From contig NC_059094.1 in assembly GCF_020497125.1 (NCBI RefSeq), positions 5,311,733-5,375,732 of the forward strand: DNA of 64,000 nucleotides. Direction: 5' to 3'. The stretch comes from Mauremys mutica. Lineage: Eukaryota; Chordata; Testudines; Geoemydidae. The position numbers and the translations under genes were made by a program. Under the pieces are notes generated by a model. The model saw nothing but the letters and a program-made list of their open reading frames with translations, ran no database searches and was not told the origin of the DNA. Position 1 is the stretch's first letter. Each line of letters starts with the position of its first letter. Positions 34,405 to 46,324 of the stretch are shown here, one piece after another.

Positions 34405-35454
34405 CTCTTACCCCTCCCTCTGTCCAGTGCGATAGCTTAGGCTGTTCCCGGGCTGCGTGCTAACCCAGTGCACAGGCAGGGCGTGGGGCCAGAGGTGTTA
34501 ACATAACCCAGCCACAGTCCAACATCCACCAGTGTTAAACAAGGTCTGGGGTTTGATATACGGAGACCGCAGCCTGCTTGGTACCATGGCAAAAACCCCA
34601 ATAAAATCCTTTTTAATCTTTTACTAAACAGACAAAAAAGAAGGAAAAGAGTGAAATCGTTTGCAACGTGAAGCATTAAGTGAGGCTTTCATTGTAACAA
34701 CATTTCTTGTTCCCTTTCCCTGTAGCTGGAGAAGTTCTGGAAGGAAACCTCCTGGTCTGATAATCTCTTCAACGGTGTCCTTTTGGGGAAAAGAGAAGTT
34801 AGTTGAGACGGGCTGGAGATGCTGCTGGTGCCATTCCTGTCTCATACCAGGTGGTGCCTGGGATTCAGCTGGAGCTGGTAGTGGTCACATGGGACCCTCT
34901 CTCTGGCCCAGTCTGGTCAGGACACCTCAGGATTAGGGTAATGAAGGATTCAAGGAGATGGTGTGGGTAGCAGCCATGATGGTGAAGCTCACCTCAGTAG
35001 CATCCCTCTGTTCCTCTATCTGCTTTTTCCCTCCCCAAGTCTCTCTCTTTAAAGACCCAGCAGATGCGTGATGGGTGGAGTAGCCCATCCTCTTATTACG
35101 GTGCCCACCAATTAGGCTTAATATCTAACACACCACTTTTGGTTCATTAAATTCTGGCACCATATCATCTGTTTTTAACATGCATAATTTCAACAGTTTT
35201 TGGATTATATCAATGTGGCCTTTTTGGTTTAGACTAATCCAGTTCCTCTGTCTGGTTTCCTTGCATCTAATCCCATCAACATCTGTTATTACAGTTGTGA
35301 CATTTTGTGAACATGTACTCACTTTTTAAACCCACAACTAGGGTAAAGTTGTAGGGCCACTTGTCACAACAGGGATCACTCCTCCTGTGTTCAGTCACCC
35401 AGGGTTAGCCATGTAGAGAGCTGAACAACTACACAGCGGATTAAAATGAAGGGT
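34405..35454. other. Unique sequence
   Basis: No exon recognised. A 65-codon open frame on the minus strand at 35125-35322 has no family I recognise. Confidence 0.35.
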
Positions 35455-35705
35455 GAACTTTTCAAAGGTGCCTAAGTGATTTAGCACTCGAAGTCCCATT
35501 TCCAAAAGTGACTTAGGCACTTAGGGACTCACAAATGCATTCAGGTAGTTAAAGATGCAGATATTCGGGTTTTCAAAAGGGCCTAAGAAGATTAGGTACC
35601 TCCCATTGGAAATCAACAAGACTTAGGCTCATAAGTGCCTATGTCATTTTTGAAAATGATACTTAGGTTCCTAAGTCACTTAGATGCTTTTGAAAATTTT
35701 ACCAC
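35455..35705. repeat. Palindromic repeat of CTAAGT-rich arms, about 250 bp
   Basis: The left arm begins GTGAACTTTTCAAAGGTGCC and is mirrored at the right by GATGCTTTTGAAAATTTTAC. The arms share repeated AAGTGACTTAGG and TTTTGAAAA words in opposite orientation, giving a diverged giant hairpin; a MITE-like foldback. Confidence 0.65.
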
Positions 35706-35779
35706 AAATGCATTACATGCAGAAAACCTGTGCTGGCTCAAGGACAGTTTTCTGGGCTGGCTGTAGGAATCGCTGGGTG

Positions 35780-35870
35780 GGAACTCTGGCCTGGATTCTG
35801 CAGGAGATCAGACTGGGTGAGCAGAATGGTCCCTTGAGGCCTTGAAATGTAGGAATCTCTGTCATTTAAT
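35780..35870 (+). mobile_element. CR1-clade LINE/SINE tail
   Basis: GGAGATCAGACTGGGTGAGCAGAATGGTCCCTTGAGGCCTTG follows the tail pattern of the element at 16182. Confidence 0.6.
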
Positions 35871-36464
35871 AAACTGATTGCATGTAAAATACAACTCTCA
35901 CTCCTGAAGGCAGGCTAAGGTGCTGAATTGCTATCAGTTCACAAGAGAATATCTCCTAATGGTATACAGGGCTAGCGCAGTTTGTTTATGTTCTGGAACA
36001 TGCATTTGGAGTTTGGGTTTTTTTCTTTTAATTTAATTGCACCTGATTATGTATTCTTCTTTTAGCTTCTAACAGTGAAGAACAGCAAATTTCTCACTAA
36101 AATACTGCTGTTCATTGACACACATTACACAAAGCATGACTATAAAAGTGCGTATTGCACTGTTGCTATTATATTTGATTCTGGTTTCTATGTGACCTCA
36201 CTGGTCACTTATGCAGGACAATTATGCTGGAGCAACCTTTGGGACTCAATTCAATATTCAAATAACCAGTGTGGAGTGGGATTGCAGGCAACCTAATTGG
36301 ACAGATCAGGACCATGTGACTCTTATGCACATAGGCAGATTATGCAATTACGTGATGAACATTTAACTGGAATACACAATAATTTCCTGGCTGGTTGCAT
36401 TTTCTTGAAGGGAAATGAGTGAAAAGTGGGTGGATATTTTGCTAAAGGATCTGCTGTAGTAATT

Positions 36465-36555
36465 ATTTTGGGGCAGGTCTCTGGCCTGAGCTATACAGAA
36501 GATCAGACTAGATCATCACAATGGTCCCTTCTGGCCTTGGAATCTAGGAATCTGA
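36465..36555 (+). mobile_element. CR1-clade LINE/SINE tail
   Basis: CAGAAGATCAGACTAGATCATCACAATGGTCCCTTCTGGCC and GGAATCTAGGAATC: a well-preserved copy of the same tail. The AT-rich 500 bp before it may be the rest of a 3' UTR, but no coding remains. Confidence 0.7.
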
Positions 36556-36928
36556 TCAGCTGACTGAGAATGGGATCTAATCCCATTCACCTCTAGGTCA
36601 AACCGGCTCAATTCCTCTTTGTAGTGATTGGGCTTGTTTACAGGCCAGAAGTTCACCAGTTTCATTAAAATCAATGTAGTGTGAGCACTTTACAATTGGC
36701 TTATACTGACTTAGATCAATGATGTAACTTTTTAGACCAGGTCTAACTGTTGTTTCCAAGTGAGAGGAGTCGTTATCGGAAATGAATACGCAGGTTTCCC
36801 AGGCCAGTTCCCAGGAGACAGAAGCCTCTCTCGCAATCCACCGGCCACGCTGACATGGATTGTCACCCTGGCTGACAGCCTCAGCAGAGCTTTGAGCAGG
36901 GTTTGAATAGACTTGGAGAACAGACATG

Positions 36929-36985
36929 CTAAAATACATTTGTTAGTCTTTAAGGTGCCACAAGTACTCCTGTTCTTCTTTCAGC
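36929..36985 (-). repeat. Fragment of the repeat also inserted at 14078
   Basis: Reads TTTGTTAGTCTTTAAGGTGCC then ACAAGTACTCCTGTTCTT; in reverse it contains GGAGTACTTGTGGCACC, the same core as the insert at 14078-14110. Confidence 0.55.
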
Positions 36986-37054
36986 CCAGGTAGGCACTGA
37001 TTATGGAGGGGACACTCAGAGCGCCATGAAATCCACACACACAATGGACCACTC

Positions 37055-37480
37055 CCTAGATTCATGGACTCCCAGGCCAGAAGGGACCATTGTGATCATC
37101 TAGTCTGACCCCTTGCCTAACACAGGCCAGAGACCTGCCCGGCAATAATCCCTAGAGCAGAGCTTTTAAAGAAACAGACAATCTTGACTGAAAAATTGTC
37201 AGTGATGGAGAATCCACCACGACCCCTGGTAATCTATTCCGATAATTAATCATTCTTACTGTTACAAATCTACACCTTCTTTCCAGGCTGAATTTGTCTA
37301 GCTTCAGCTTCCAGCCACTGGATTGGGTTAAACCTTCCTCTGCTAGATTGAAGAGCCCAGTATTAAACATTTGTTCCCCATGTAGCCATTTATATAGTGT
37401 AATCAAGTTATCCCCTAACCTTCTCTTTGTTACGGTAAATAGATTGAGCTCCACCAGTCTATCACTAAACTGATGGCCTC
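37055..37480 (-). pseudogene. CR1-clade LINE, ORF2 C-terminus and 3' end
   Basis: Minus strand. The open stretch 37152-37454 (about 100 codons, no stop) encodes NLFTVTKRRLGDNLITLYKW and later WKLKLDKFSLERRCRFVTVRMINYRNRLP with VVDSPSLTIFQ. This is the C-terminal LINE block that corresponds to residues of about 853-940 of the CR1 at 3-6 kb but clearly diverged. The tail lies at 37060-37140 (reversed GATGATCACAATGGTCCCTTCTGGCC). The open frame in an otherwise old element is notable. Confidence 0.85.
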
Positions 37481-37825
37481 CCTTTACTCACAAATCTCCT
37501 TTGCCTGACGCGTCAGACACTGACTGGGAGGACCCAGCAGACTGAGAATGCTGAGGATTGTCCCAGTTGTATCTTTCTAGCAACACCGTGGACCCATGTT
37601 TTCTCCTGCAATCTGCATAGTCCTAGTGTCATCCAATGCCCAGCCAGAATGGCCTCTGGTTCGTTTGTGCCTGGACTCATTCCTGAGCTAGATCTCCTGC
37701 TTAGTATATCGCATACTATTGCTAAGCTAATGTTCAGCCTTTTCATTACTTTCCTACACACCCTCGTGTGTCCCCATGACCAAATCCACAATGCGACCAT
37801 AGGGCAGGAGCTACTGCGAACTCCT

Positions 37826-37852
37826 ATTTATTATTATTATTATTATTATTAT
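37826..37852. repeat. (TTA)n microsatellite
   Basis: About nine uninterrupted TTA units. Confidence 0.85.
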
Positions 37853-37949
37853 ATACACAATTGCTAGGAGAACCTGAAAAGGTCTGGCAGTTCTGTTTAG
37901 ATACACACTCAACTGTTCCTTAGAACCTTCTCTGGATCTCCAGTTACAC

Positions 37950-38060
37950 ACCAGACTGGGCAGACTGGATGCTCTTTGGGACAGGAACTGTCCTTTTGTT
38001 CTGTGTCTGAACAGCACCTAGCATCACCAGGTCTTGGTCCAGGGCTGGGGCACCTACGTG
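37950..38060 (-). repeat. Ancient amniote interspersed repeat (family 1)
   Basis: Reads TTTGTTCTGTGTCTGAACAGCACC and TCTTGGTCCAGGGCTGGGGC, the reverse of the copies at 8 and 29 kb. Confidence 0.55.
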
Positions 38061-38199
38061 CTACCATAATTCACCTAATAGCAATCCAGGTGTACAGAAC
38101 AGAACAGAATGGATTTCCTGGTCCATGACTGGAGCTTTATAGGTCCTACCACAACAATGAGGATAGATCACTCTCCCCAGTGAGCATCATAATTGTTTT

Positions 38200-38360
38200 A
38201 TAATAATAATAATAATAATTCACTTCTATACCTCTTGTGTCCTGAACATCTCAGAGTGCTTTACAGCATCAGTTGATGAAGCCTAATGACCTGGAAATAA
38301 CTTTACAGGAGGGGAAACCGAGACAGAGAGTAAGCAAGATTTGCCCAAGGTGTCACAGCA
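38200..38360 (-). repeat. (TAA)n and MIR-like fragment
   Basis: (TAA)n at 38200-38219 leads into ATCTCAGAGTGCTTTACAGC and GGAGGGGAAACCGAGACAGAGAG...TTTGCCCAAGGTGTCACAGCA, a MIR 3' part in reverse. Confidence 0.6.
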
Positions 38361-38370
38361 AACAAGTTGC

Positions 38371-41300
38371 TCGATCTAATCTATCTATCTATCCTCCCCC
38401 ACATCCCTCTCTTCCTCTTCCTCCGTCTCTCGCTTGTGCCCATCACTTGGCAGTTAGGTGCCTGCTGGACTAGCTGAGCTCCTAGAATACCAGCGCTCTG
38501 TTTCCCAGGCCTTGATCTCATCTCTAGAGGATGGTATCCCAATTTTCAGTGCCCTGTTTTCTGGGGATTTTCCAGGTTATCCCGAGGCCTCTGCCACCAT
38601 AACCAGAGCCTCTGAGAAGCAAAGCCTGGCTTGGCATCCTTGTACACCAGGGTCTCTGCTTGTCTTGCCATTGTCCACCTCTTGGGGCCCAGAGATGGGA
38701 GGCATCACTGGGGCGGTGGGAGGGATTCATCGGCACAGTCCATCGCTACTCATTAACGGGGGACATAGCATCACCTTTGCTTAATGCACCAAATGGCATT
38801 TGTGCTTGTGTGTCTTCCTAGGCTCAGAAATGAAGCTGTAAAGGGGAATATATGAGGATGGGAAAGAAATTGCCTCAAGCCTCTGCTCCCTGCCTCTCCC
38901 CCAGCCTCGGTGATTGATGGCTGAAACGGTTAACGAAGGCTGAGTCAGCTCCCAGGTGACCTTCGCAGAATTCTTCCAGGTCCCCAAATTCCCCATCTGT
39001 TGCTCAGTGTCACTCAGGCTCAGCAGATTGATGGCAGCTCACGGTCAATTTCTCTGATGCACTTTAGCTGAGAGACACTCGTACGTCTTCCTGGTGTCGT
39101 CTCTCCATATCTGAGGTCAGGCTTTCAACAGGCAAGAAATGTTCCGAAATAAATCACCAGCCGTCCCCCTCCGAGGGCTCTGCTGGCATGGAGAGAGAGC
39201 AGCTCTGTGTGGGGAAGGGGCACGCAGAGGGGGGCTAGTGGGGAATGGGACCCCAGGCATTAGAGTACAGGACACTGCAGAGCTGGAATGACACTGCTGG
39301 ATCTGAGACTTGTGCAGAGCATGAGACAAGTCCCCAGCGAGGGTACATCAGCAGAGCTCCAGTGTAGTCACTGCAGCTAAACTGATTTCCTCCGTCTGGG
39401 GATCTGGCCCTGTGTTCCCAGGGGTTTCTCCGAGGTCCCTCACGTGTGGGATGGGGCTGAGCTAAATGGCTGGCGCCACTCTGGGGCCAGCGACCTGGGG
39501 CCAGGTTTTCACACGAGCTCAGCACAGAGGGTGCATGAGGATAACCTGGGCCCCAGTTGTGGGTGCTGAGCCCTTGGCCTGAGCTTAGTGCCCACAGCTT
39601 CAGTGATGGAATATCCAGCCAGGGCCTCCACTTGGCATATTGCACCCGGCCACTCCCTGCCAGTCCCATCCAGGGTGTTCGTCACTGTGCTTCTGTTCCC
39701 TGCTAATGAAATGTTGGCTGCTTCTGAAGTTCTTCTACCAAAGTCAATGGGCCGGGGCCCTATTTGCCTCCTATGGACCCACAGTCTCATCACTGGCCCC
39801 AGGAATTCAAAAATCACGAGTCAGGCCCCCCAGAACGTGGGTTTTTTAAACACAGTGTGTTGGGGGCTCTTTGTATCTGCCTCCAGGTCCTGAGCTCAGG
39901 ACGCCTGTTCCAGGGTGACTCCGCTGACACTGCGCCTGATTCACAATGGGGTGAGCAAGAGGGGAATCCGGCCCTGGGGTTATTCTTCGCCAAGACCTGA
40001 TGGCAACCAAAGGGCCTAACACGGAGAATTTCACTGCGTCTTACTCTGCTTCAGGTGCTTGCACGGTCATTAGGCCAAGTTCATCAACGGCCTGACTCCA
40101 CTGGCTGCACTGCTTCCTGATTGTCAGTGAGGGATTCAGATTTCTGCCCTAACTCCTGTTGCACAGCCCTGGGCTATCCAGTGGCCAGCTCCGGAGCGCG
40201 CTAGCCAGACAAGATAAACCAGTGGAGGCCCCCCCCCCCCGGCCCTCTCCCAACCTAGAGATGGTTGGCTGGTGTACGCTGCCCTCCCCCACCCCCCAGG
40301 AGGGCCAAAGCCAGGAGTCAGCTGCTCCACTGTGCAGCCAGGAGATGTCCCAGCCAGGCCAGATGGAGCCACTAACTGCGGCTGCTTGTATCATTCTCGG
40401 AGCCCCTCCTAGCGCCCCTCCCACCTGCTTCTGTCTCCTTCACTGGTGCTGCTTCCCCCCTCGATGATAACAACAGCCAGCGCAAGGGCTGCCACATGCA
40501 CCATCTGCCTGCCAGCCTCTGCCTTTAGCTGGGTAGGTGTTTTCGAATGGGTCCAGCATCGTGGCATCTTGGCACCTTCAAAGGGTGGGTGTTTGTGAAG
40601 GCTGGCGCTGGCCCCCCGTGGGAGGCTGGGTGCTGGGAACAGCGAGGGGTGCTGGACATGAGAGGTGTGGGGACAGGAAGGGCAGAGGACTGGCTGGCAG
40701 CGTCTCCCCAGGAGAGGCTGAGCGGGATGTAGCCCCTCAGGAAAGCAGCCCAGGGCAGCTCGGCTCTTTGGGGACAGTTTGCTGCTGTCTGCATTTCTGC
40801 TGGAGACGCCTATGTACTATATTGGCTGAAGATGGACAGGCAGCCTCAGCTGGCACCAAGCCCCCTCCGACATCACTCCCCCTGCTCTGCGTGTGCATCA
40901 GGGGGGTCCTGCCCCCCCCAGCATACCCCAGGCATGTGCAGTAATTTGTGAAACTTTAAGGAAAAGGAAAAGGAAAAGGACACCCCCGAGAGCTGCCTTC
41001 ACTTCACGCCGCGGCTCCAGTGCTGGTGCTGCTGTCCCAGTGGCTGACTGTCCTGCAGCAGGAACTGTTCTCCAGCGGCGCACCCTGCAAACACTCCCAG
41101 TCCCGCGGGGCCTGGGGCTGGCTGGAACCCAGGAGTGACCAAGAGCAGTGCCCATCAGCACAGTCCAGCCCAGAGCCGTGAGACGAGAGCGTTCAGGAGT
41201 CTCCGAAATGGCCCCCGAGCACACTGTCTCCTGCAGGCGCACAGGTTAGGGCCCGAGCCTAGGACAAGGGAGACGGGTTGAAGTCAGCAAACGGGGGTGG

Positions 41301-42894
41301 GGTGGCACTGCCCTCCCTCCCTGGGGTGCTGCGAGGCTGCGTGTCTAGAAGATCGGCAGGTGCCCGGCTGCACTGGTGTAAGTATGGTGCACGGGTGTGA
41401 GATGCGGTTACTGGGACAAGCAATGTAAGGCATGAACTCCAAGGATGAAACACTGGCTCCCACGGGGCTGTTCCTTGCGGTAGGCTTGGCACCTGGCAGT
41501 AAGTGCCCGTGGGCTCAGCCCCAGAAAGTAACCAGTACAGGAGGCCTTGTCTCTGTATGTGCTCCAGAGAGCCTGGGCATGTTTGCTGCACTGTCTAAAC
41601 CCCGACCAACACTTTGCAGCATCTGAGCGGCAGAAGCTGGCTGATCTCCACTCATGGCTGGGAGTCCCAACGGGAGCTACTGAGTTTAGGGAACGACGCC
41701 TGTGCACGCAGCAAGGGCGATGCATTGCAGCCCGCATTTTGCTCAGCGTTAGTCCCAGTGGCTGGGGTATGCTCAGAAAGGTGCTGTAGTTTTTGTTCGG
41801 GAAGGGGAGGGAAATCTCAGTGCCAGGAGACCATGTGGCTTTACTGCCCATTAAATCTTTGCTGAGCAGCGGGGAGAGGCCACCAACCCGCCCTGTGGGT
41901 TAGAAGGCGGGTGGAGCAGTGCATTCACTCGGGTGTTTAAACCAGCCTGCGGGGCAATGATCCAAGCCCGTGGGATTAGCATGGCGGGACTGCAGGCCTC
42001 TGGTGCCGCTGCCATGGGCTGCGGAGGTAGCTGGGGAGTTCCAGCGGCACCTGTTGCTCTTGCGCGTACTCTGAGCCTCAGTCTCTTCCCACCCCCTCCA
42101 CGTGCATCTGGTTGTTTTGACGTGGCAGGTTCTGGGAAACTCTGTGCTTTAAATCACGGGCTCCTGGAAACCTCCGGCATGCGTCCTGCACTCAGCCCTC
42201 CGCTGCCGCTGCACTTGCAGCTGCCTGCCCTTTTGATACACTCACAGTGCCCCCTGGTGGGGCCAGCTCAACACTGTTGCTTCTCCTGGGCCCAGGCAGC
42301 TGGCCCAGGCTGAGTTTGCTCTGAGAGCAGCAGCTGGCCCAGCTGCGGGATTTGCCTTCGTAGTCTGTGCTCTGGGAGCTCATTTCACCCCAGCCCTGCT
42401 GGCTGCCCCTCGTCACTAACCCCCCTCCCGCCAGGGTGGGAGGCTCAGCAGCACTGGCTGCTGTCTGCAGTGGGGCCCAGACAGCTCGTTTGCCTCTGGC
42501 TGGCACCGGGCAATGCTGTATTACTGCTCCATTGCTCCATTGCTGCAGACTTTTATTTGGGGGTGTCTGGGGGTGTCCATCTCACTTCTCCAGCGCCTCA
42601 GGGCAGCACCCGTGTGTCTCACACCCTGGTCTGAATAGCCTCTCTCCACCCCACTGCCCCCCTTGCACCCGTTCTCCCCCTCCTCTGAAATCCCACAGTG
42701 CTGGCTCAGGAAACGCCTGCCAGAGCCCAGGTGGTTTGTACCAGGACTGGATCCGAGAGACAGCTCCTCAGCCAGGTTCCTACTAGCATTGCCTTTCCGT
42801 ACTCTCCTGCCATAGCAATGAAATCTACGACACCTGCACTCGCTCTCCCAGATTTAGAGAGTGTCTACGGCCCAAGTGCAGGCTTAGGTGCTCA
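38371..42894. other. Long unique region
   Basis: 4.5 kb of GC-moderate, non-repetitive DNA. A short poly-C run at 40231-40240 and an (AAAAGG)n-like run at 40957-40981. No exon with supporting splice sites and domain was recognised, and the short open frames here resemble nothing known to me. A host intron or intergenic DNA fits best. Confidence 0.4.
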
Positions 42895-43607
42895 CTCCAT
42901 GGGTGCTCCGGGGCTGAGCACCCATGGAAAAAAATTGTGACTGCTCAGCACCCACCAGCCACAGCTGTTCGGCGATGCCACCAAACAGCTGATTGGCAGC
43001 TTGGGGAGGGGTTTGGGGGAGGGTGGAGAGCAGCGAGTGGTGGACAGGTGCCTTGGAATGGCCGGAGTGGGGTGGGAAGAGGCGGAGCGAGGGCGGGGTC
43101 TCGGGGGAAGGGGCGGAGCGAGGGCGGGGTCTCGGGGGTGGTAAGAGGCGGAGCGAGGGCGGGGTCTCGGGGGAGAGGGCCGAGTGGGGTGGGAAGAGGC
43201 GGAGCGAGGGTGGGGTCTAGGGGAAGGGGCGGAGCGAGGGCGGGGTCTCGGGGGAAGGGGCGGAGCGAGGGCGGGGTCTCGGGGGAAGGGGCAGAGCGAG
43301 GGCGGGGTCTCGGGGGAGGGCGGAGTGGGGTGGGAAGAGGCGGAGCGAGGGCGGGGTCTCGGGGGAGGGGGCGGAGTGGGGTGGGAAGAGGCGGAGTGAG
43401 GGCGGGGTCTGGGGGAAGGGGCGGAGTGAGGGCGGGGTCTCGGGGGAGGGGGCGGAGCGAGGGTGGGGTCTGGGGGAAGGGGCGGAGCGAGGGCGGGGGC
43501 TCGGGGAAGGGGCGGAGTGAGGGCAGGGTCTCGGGGGAGGGGGCGGAGCAGGGGCAGGGCCTCGGGGCCTCGGAGCACCCCCGGGGAAAGCTAGAAGTCA
43601 GCACCTG
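42895..43607. mobile_element. TIR-bounded element carrying a GC-rich ~32-bp repeat array
   Basis: The left end TAGGTGCTCACT... and the reversed right end CAGGTGCTGACT... match, and both continue to a GGGTGCTCCG-type block, so this is a hAT-like non-autonomous element. Flanking octamers do not match well. Most of the inside (about 43075-43560) is about 14 imperfect units of GGCGGAGCGAGGGCGGGGTC then TCGGGGGAAG, 31-50 bp each, some with an added GCGGAGTGGGGTGGGAAGA block. Confidence 0.55.
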
Positions 43608-44204
43608 TGAGTGTGGGTAACAAGAGCAGTGAGGACGTGGTGGCACGAGCTGCGGCCTGAGCTAGCCGCCCCAGGACAAGCCAGTAGGGACCCTCGGGAC
43701 GTACTCTGGTTGCTGGTCTGTGCTGGACTCTGTGCCAGCACTATTGCTACGCATGATTAAATTACTCATGCTAGAGTAAAGCTATTGTGGGCATGCCGCA
43801 TCGCTGTTGCCAGCTCTCATGATTATAGCATGAGTCTTGCAATATTTGCTGCTTTTCATAGAGCTGCTGGGATCATGTGATCGCAGCAGACTCTCAGCTT
43901 TTATTTAAAAGAAGTCACTCCCTAGCCCTCCTGGTTATGGAGAAAAGCTTGGAAATGTGAAGCGAATGAGACCTACCAGCTCAGAAACCCAGGAGGCAAA
44001 GGAAAAGAACACAGCATTGAGTCTGTGTTGTAAAAATCTCATGATTTTTAAGCCAATCTCATGATCTTTGGGGCCTAACTCCTAGTTTCTGAATGCTGGG
44101 TGTTGGCCATAGAGTAAGTGGAGCCTTTCCTGTGATTTGTAGATTACAGCCAGGCAAATTGTACATCCAGCAATTTCCCCTCTTTTCTGTTATCATCAAA
44201 ACAG
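43608..44204. other. Unique sequence
   Basis: Nothing recognised. Confidence 0.35.
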
Positions 44205-44425
44205 CTAATATTATTCCCAGGTGGATTCTATTACTATCAGCCTTGTACCCGCTGAGACTGGGGCCTCGTGGTGCTGGATGCTGTGCAGAGTCAGCCCCTG
44301 CCTGGAAGAACTTACAGTGAGAACACAGACACAGGGTGAGAGGGGAACCAGAGGTTCAGAGAGGAGAAGTGACTTGCCCAAGGTCACTCAGGAGGTCAGT
44401 GGCAGAGATGGGAACAGAGCCAAGC
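44205..44425 (+). repeat. Ancient family-1 repeat joined to a reversed MIR-like segment
   Basis: Family-1 words (GCTGGATGCTGTGCAGAGTC, CCTGGAAGAACTTACAGTGAG) run into GAGGTTCAGAGAGGAGAAGTG and GACTTGCCCAAGGTCACTCAGGAGGTCAGTGGCAGAG. The junction suggests that family 1 carries this segment as its own 3' part. Confidence 0.55.
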
Positions 44426-45499
44426 TTTCCTGACTCTTAGTCCACCTCTCCTGGCAGTCAGTATTATCCTGTGAATAACAAGTGCCCTGCAGATCATCCA
44501 CAAAGCAGCTCATTGTGAATATTTGTTCACTGAAATTCGAGCTTTGCTGGTTAGTTTTGCCTGGATACAAAGATCAAATGGCATAGTTCTGTTTCTTGGT
44601 TGGATAAGCATAACTCATAGGTTTAAATGTCTGGCATGAGTGCTGTGTAATGGTTTGACACCATCTGAAGTTTTTTCTTGCATAGGTATAACCTGTATGG
44701 AACAGTTTCTAAAAAGAACTGTACCGCAACTAACAATCAGTGTTTCTCCAAGGCCTAGCTGCCTATATGTTCAGTTATACAGAACGGGACTGTCTGTAAT
44801 AGTGCCATCTGGTGCCTACAATAATATTACAGAGTTGAATTTACAAATTGAAGATGTATTTTCCTTGTACTATGTTCTCCAGCAGCTGTGGCGCCGGTCG
44901 GTGAGCAGTCCTGCCTGTGAGTCGCTGGCTGGCATGTGAGCAGAGGGCAAATACAAAAGGGACACGAACACCATCAAAGTGAGATTGTTCCAATAATCTC
45001 AAACAAATGTGCAGAAAACACACTGCAGCTTTTGCCCAGCTCTGGAATCAGAACAGGCCAGACATGGCTGATGCAATCGAGATTCTGTTAATGGGAGACT
45101 CAGACAACTAGAATCTCTCCACGAGGTTGCAGTGCTAGTAGCAGCTGTTTGTTTAGCACACAAGAGGGAGCGAGCTGAGAAGGCCCAGGGGTGCCATCTA
45201 GGCAGAGCCAAGGGGTAGTTGATACCAGAGACACTTTTCTGTCTATAGCCTTACAGAGAAGGACACAAGGACTCTGTGTCTGCGGGGGCGAGAGGTGCTT
45301 CTCGGAAATCTCCTGAGGGGCTTCTCTTCAGTCAGCTGGAGGTGGGATGAACTGGGGAAGGGCTAGTCACTCCTAATAATGGCTCTGAGCTTGAGTCGAG
45401 ATACCAGCAGTGTATGGCGAGCAGTCGGCGTGCTGTCCTTGGACGCCCCCAGGACAATGCTGGCGTCCTTCGCATGTTCCCGTCAATTGGTGTTAGAAT
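44426..45499. other. Unique sequence
   Basis: No element or exon recognised. Confidence 0.35.
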
Positions 45500-45610
45500 T
45501 AATGATCATTTGCCCTCTCAGGGCACCTTTCACCCAAAGATCTCAAGGCACTTCAGAGACATTAACTAACGACTCCGCCCCATTTCCCTTTGAAGTAAGC
45601 AAAGGTAACA
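45500..45610 (-). repeat. MIR 3'-part-like fragment
   Basis: AAAGATCTCAAGGCACTTCAGAGACATTAACTAA: the reversed MIR 3' region, strongly diverged. Confidence 0.4.
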
Positions 45611-45639
45611 ATCATCAGTGACGCCAGCCACTAGCCCCG

Positions 45640-45760
45640 TCAGAAGACAGAGAGGCAGTGTTGCCCAGTGGCTGGGACTCAGAGCCCTGCTTCAGTTCCT
45701 GGCTCTGCCACTGATTTGTGACCTTGGGCACGTCACTTCACCTCCGTGCATTGCCCCTTT
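45640..45760 (+). repeat. MIR SINE
   Basis: GGCAGTGTTGCCCAGTGGCTGGGACTCAGAGCCCTG, then TTCCTGGCTCTGCCACTGA, then GACCTTGGGCACGTCACTTCACCTC: tRNA-like head and core in the canonical MIR order. Confidence 0.8.
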
Positions 45761-45929
45761 GCTGGGGATCCAAGGGAAGAGGCAGAGGTGGGCTCCTTCC
45801 AGTCAGCTGGAGACGCAATGTCTAGTCACTCCTAACAATGGAGCTGAGCTTGAGTCAAAATGCAGGCTGTGTGCGGAGAACGACTCACCCTGCGCTGCTG
45901 AGCTAGCTTAGCCCTGTCCCAGAAGACGT

Positions 45930-46095
45930 GGCGGCGTGGCCTGGTGGAACGAGCACAGTGGCAGGAATTGGGCTGGCCTCAGTTCTGCCTGGGTGACTCG
46001 CCTCATTTCCCCATCAGTAAAATGGGGAACCTCCCAATCCCCTCCCTTCCCAGGGTGTTGGGAGGGTTCATCTGCACAGGGCTTTGAACACGTGG
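45930..46095 (+). repeat. MIR SINE
   Basis: GTGGCCTGGTGGAACGAGCACAGTGG head, GTGACTCGCCTCATTTCCCCATCAGTAAAATGGGG core and a GGGTGTTGGGAGGGTTCATC...GGGCTTTGAACA 3' part; nearly full length. Confidence 0.8.
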
Positions 46096-46324
46096 AGGCT
46101 TTCTGCCTTCTGGGGGGTGTTACTAAGAGAGGGAGGAAGCAGTGTCCATACCGGCGTGGGCATAAGGCCAACTCTTCTCCTGGCTGGCTGTGCGCAGCTG
46201 CTGCTCACTCTGGGACTCATCCTTCCCAGCTGTACGACGCCGAGAGTCCTGCTGGTGACGGGGGCTCCAGCCAGGCACAGAAATCTCATCCCGTGGGGGG
46301 AGCTGTAAAAGGGTGGTCACAGAG

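Noticed and set aside
35125..35322. 65-codon minus-strand frame with regular-looking residues
   Set aside because: No family recognised, no neighbours and no splice context; could be chance.
38385..38395. CRISPR-like or other spaced repeats
   Set aside because: Only simple (ATCT)n; nothing here suggests prokaryotic sequence.
38371..42894. Host gene exons among the many short frames
   Set aside because: No frame combines a recognisable domain with splice signals; open lengths fit chance in GC-rich DNA.
42892..43646. Overlapping Arg/Gly-rich and Pro/Arg-rich frames of about 230 codons
   Set aside because: Composition effect of the GC-rich ~32-bp repeat, open on both strands at once.
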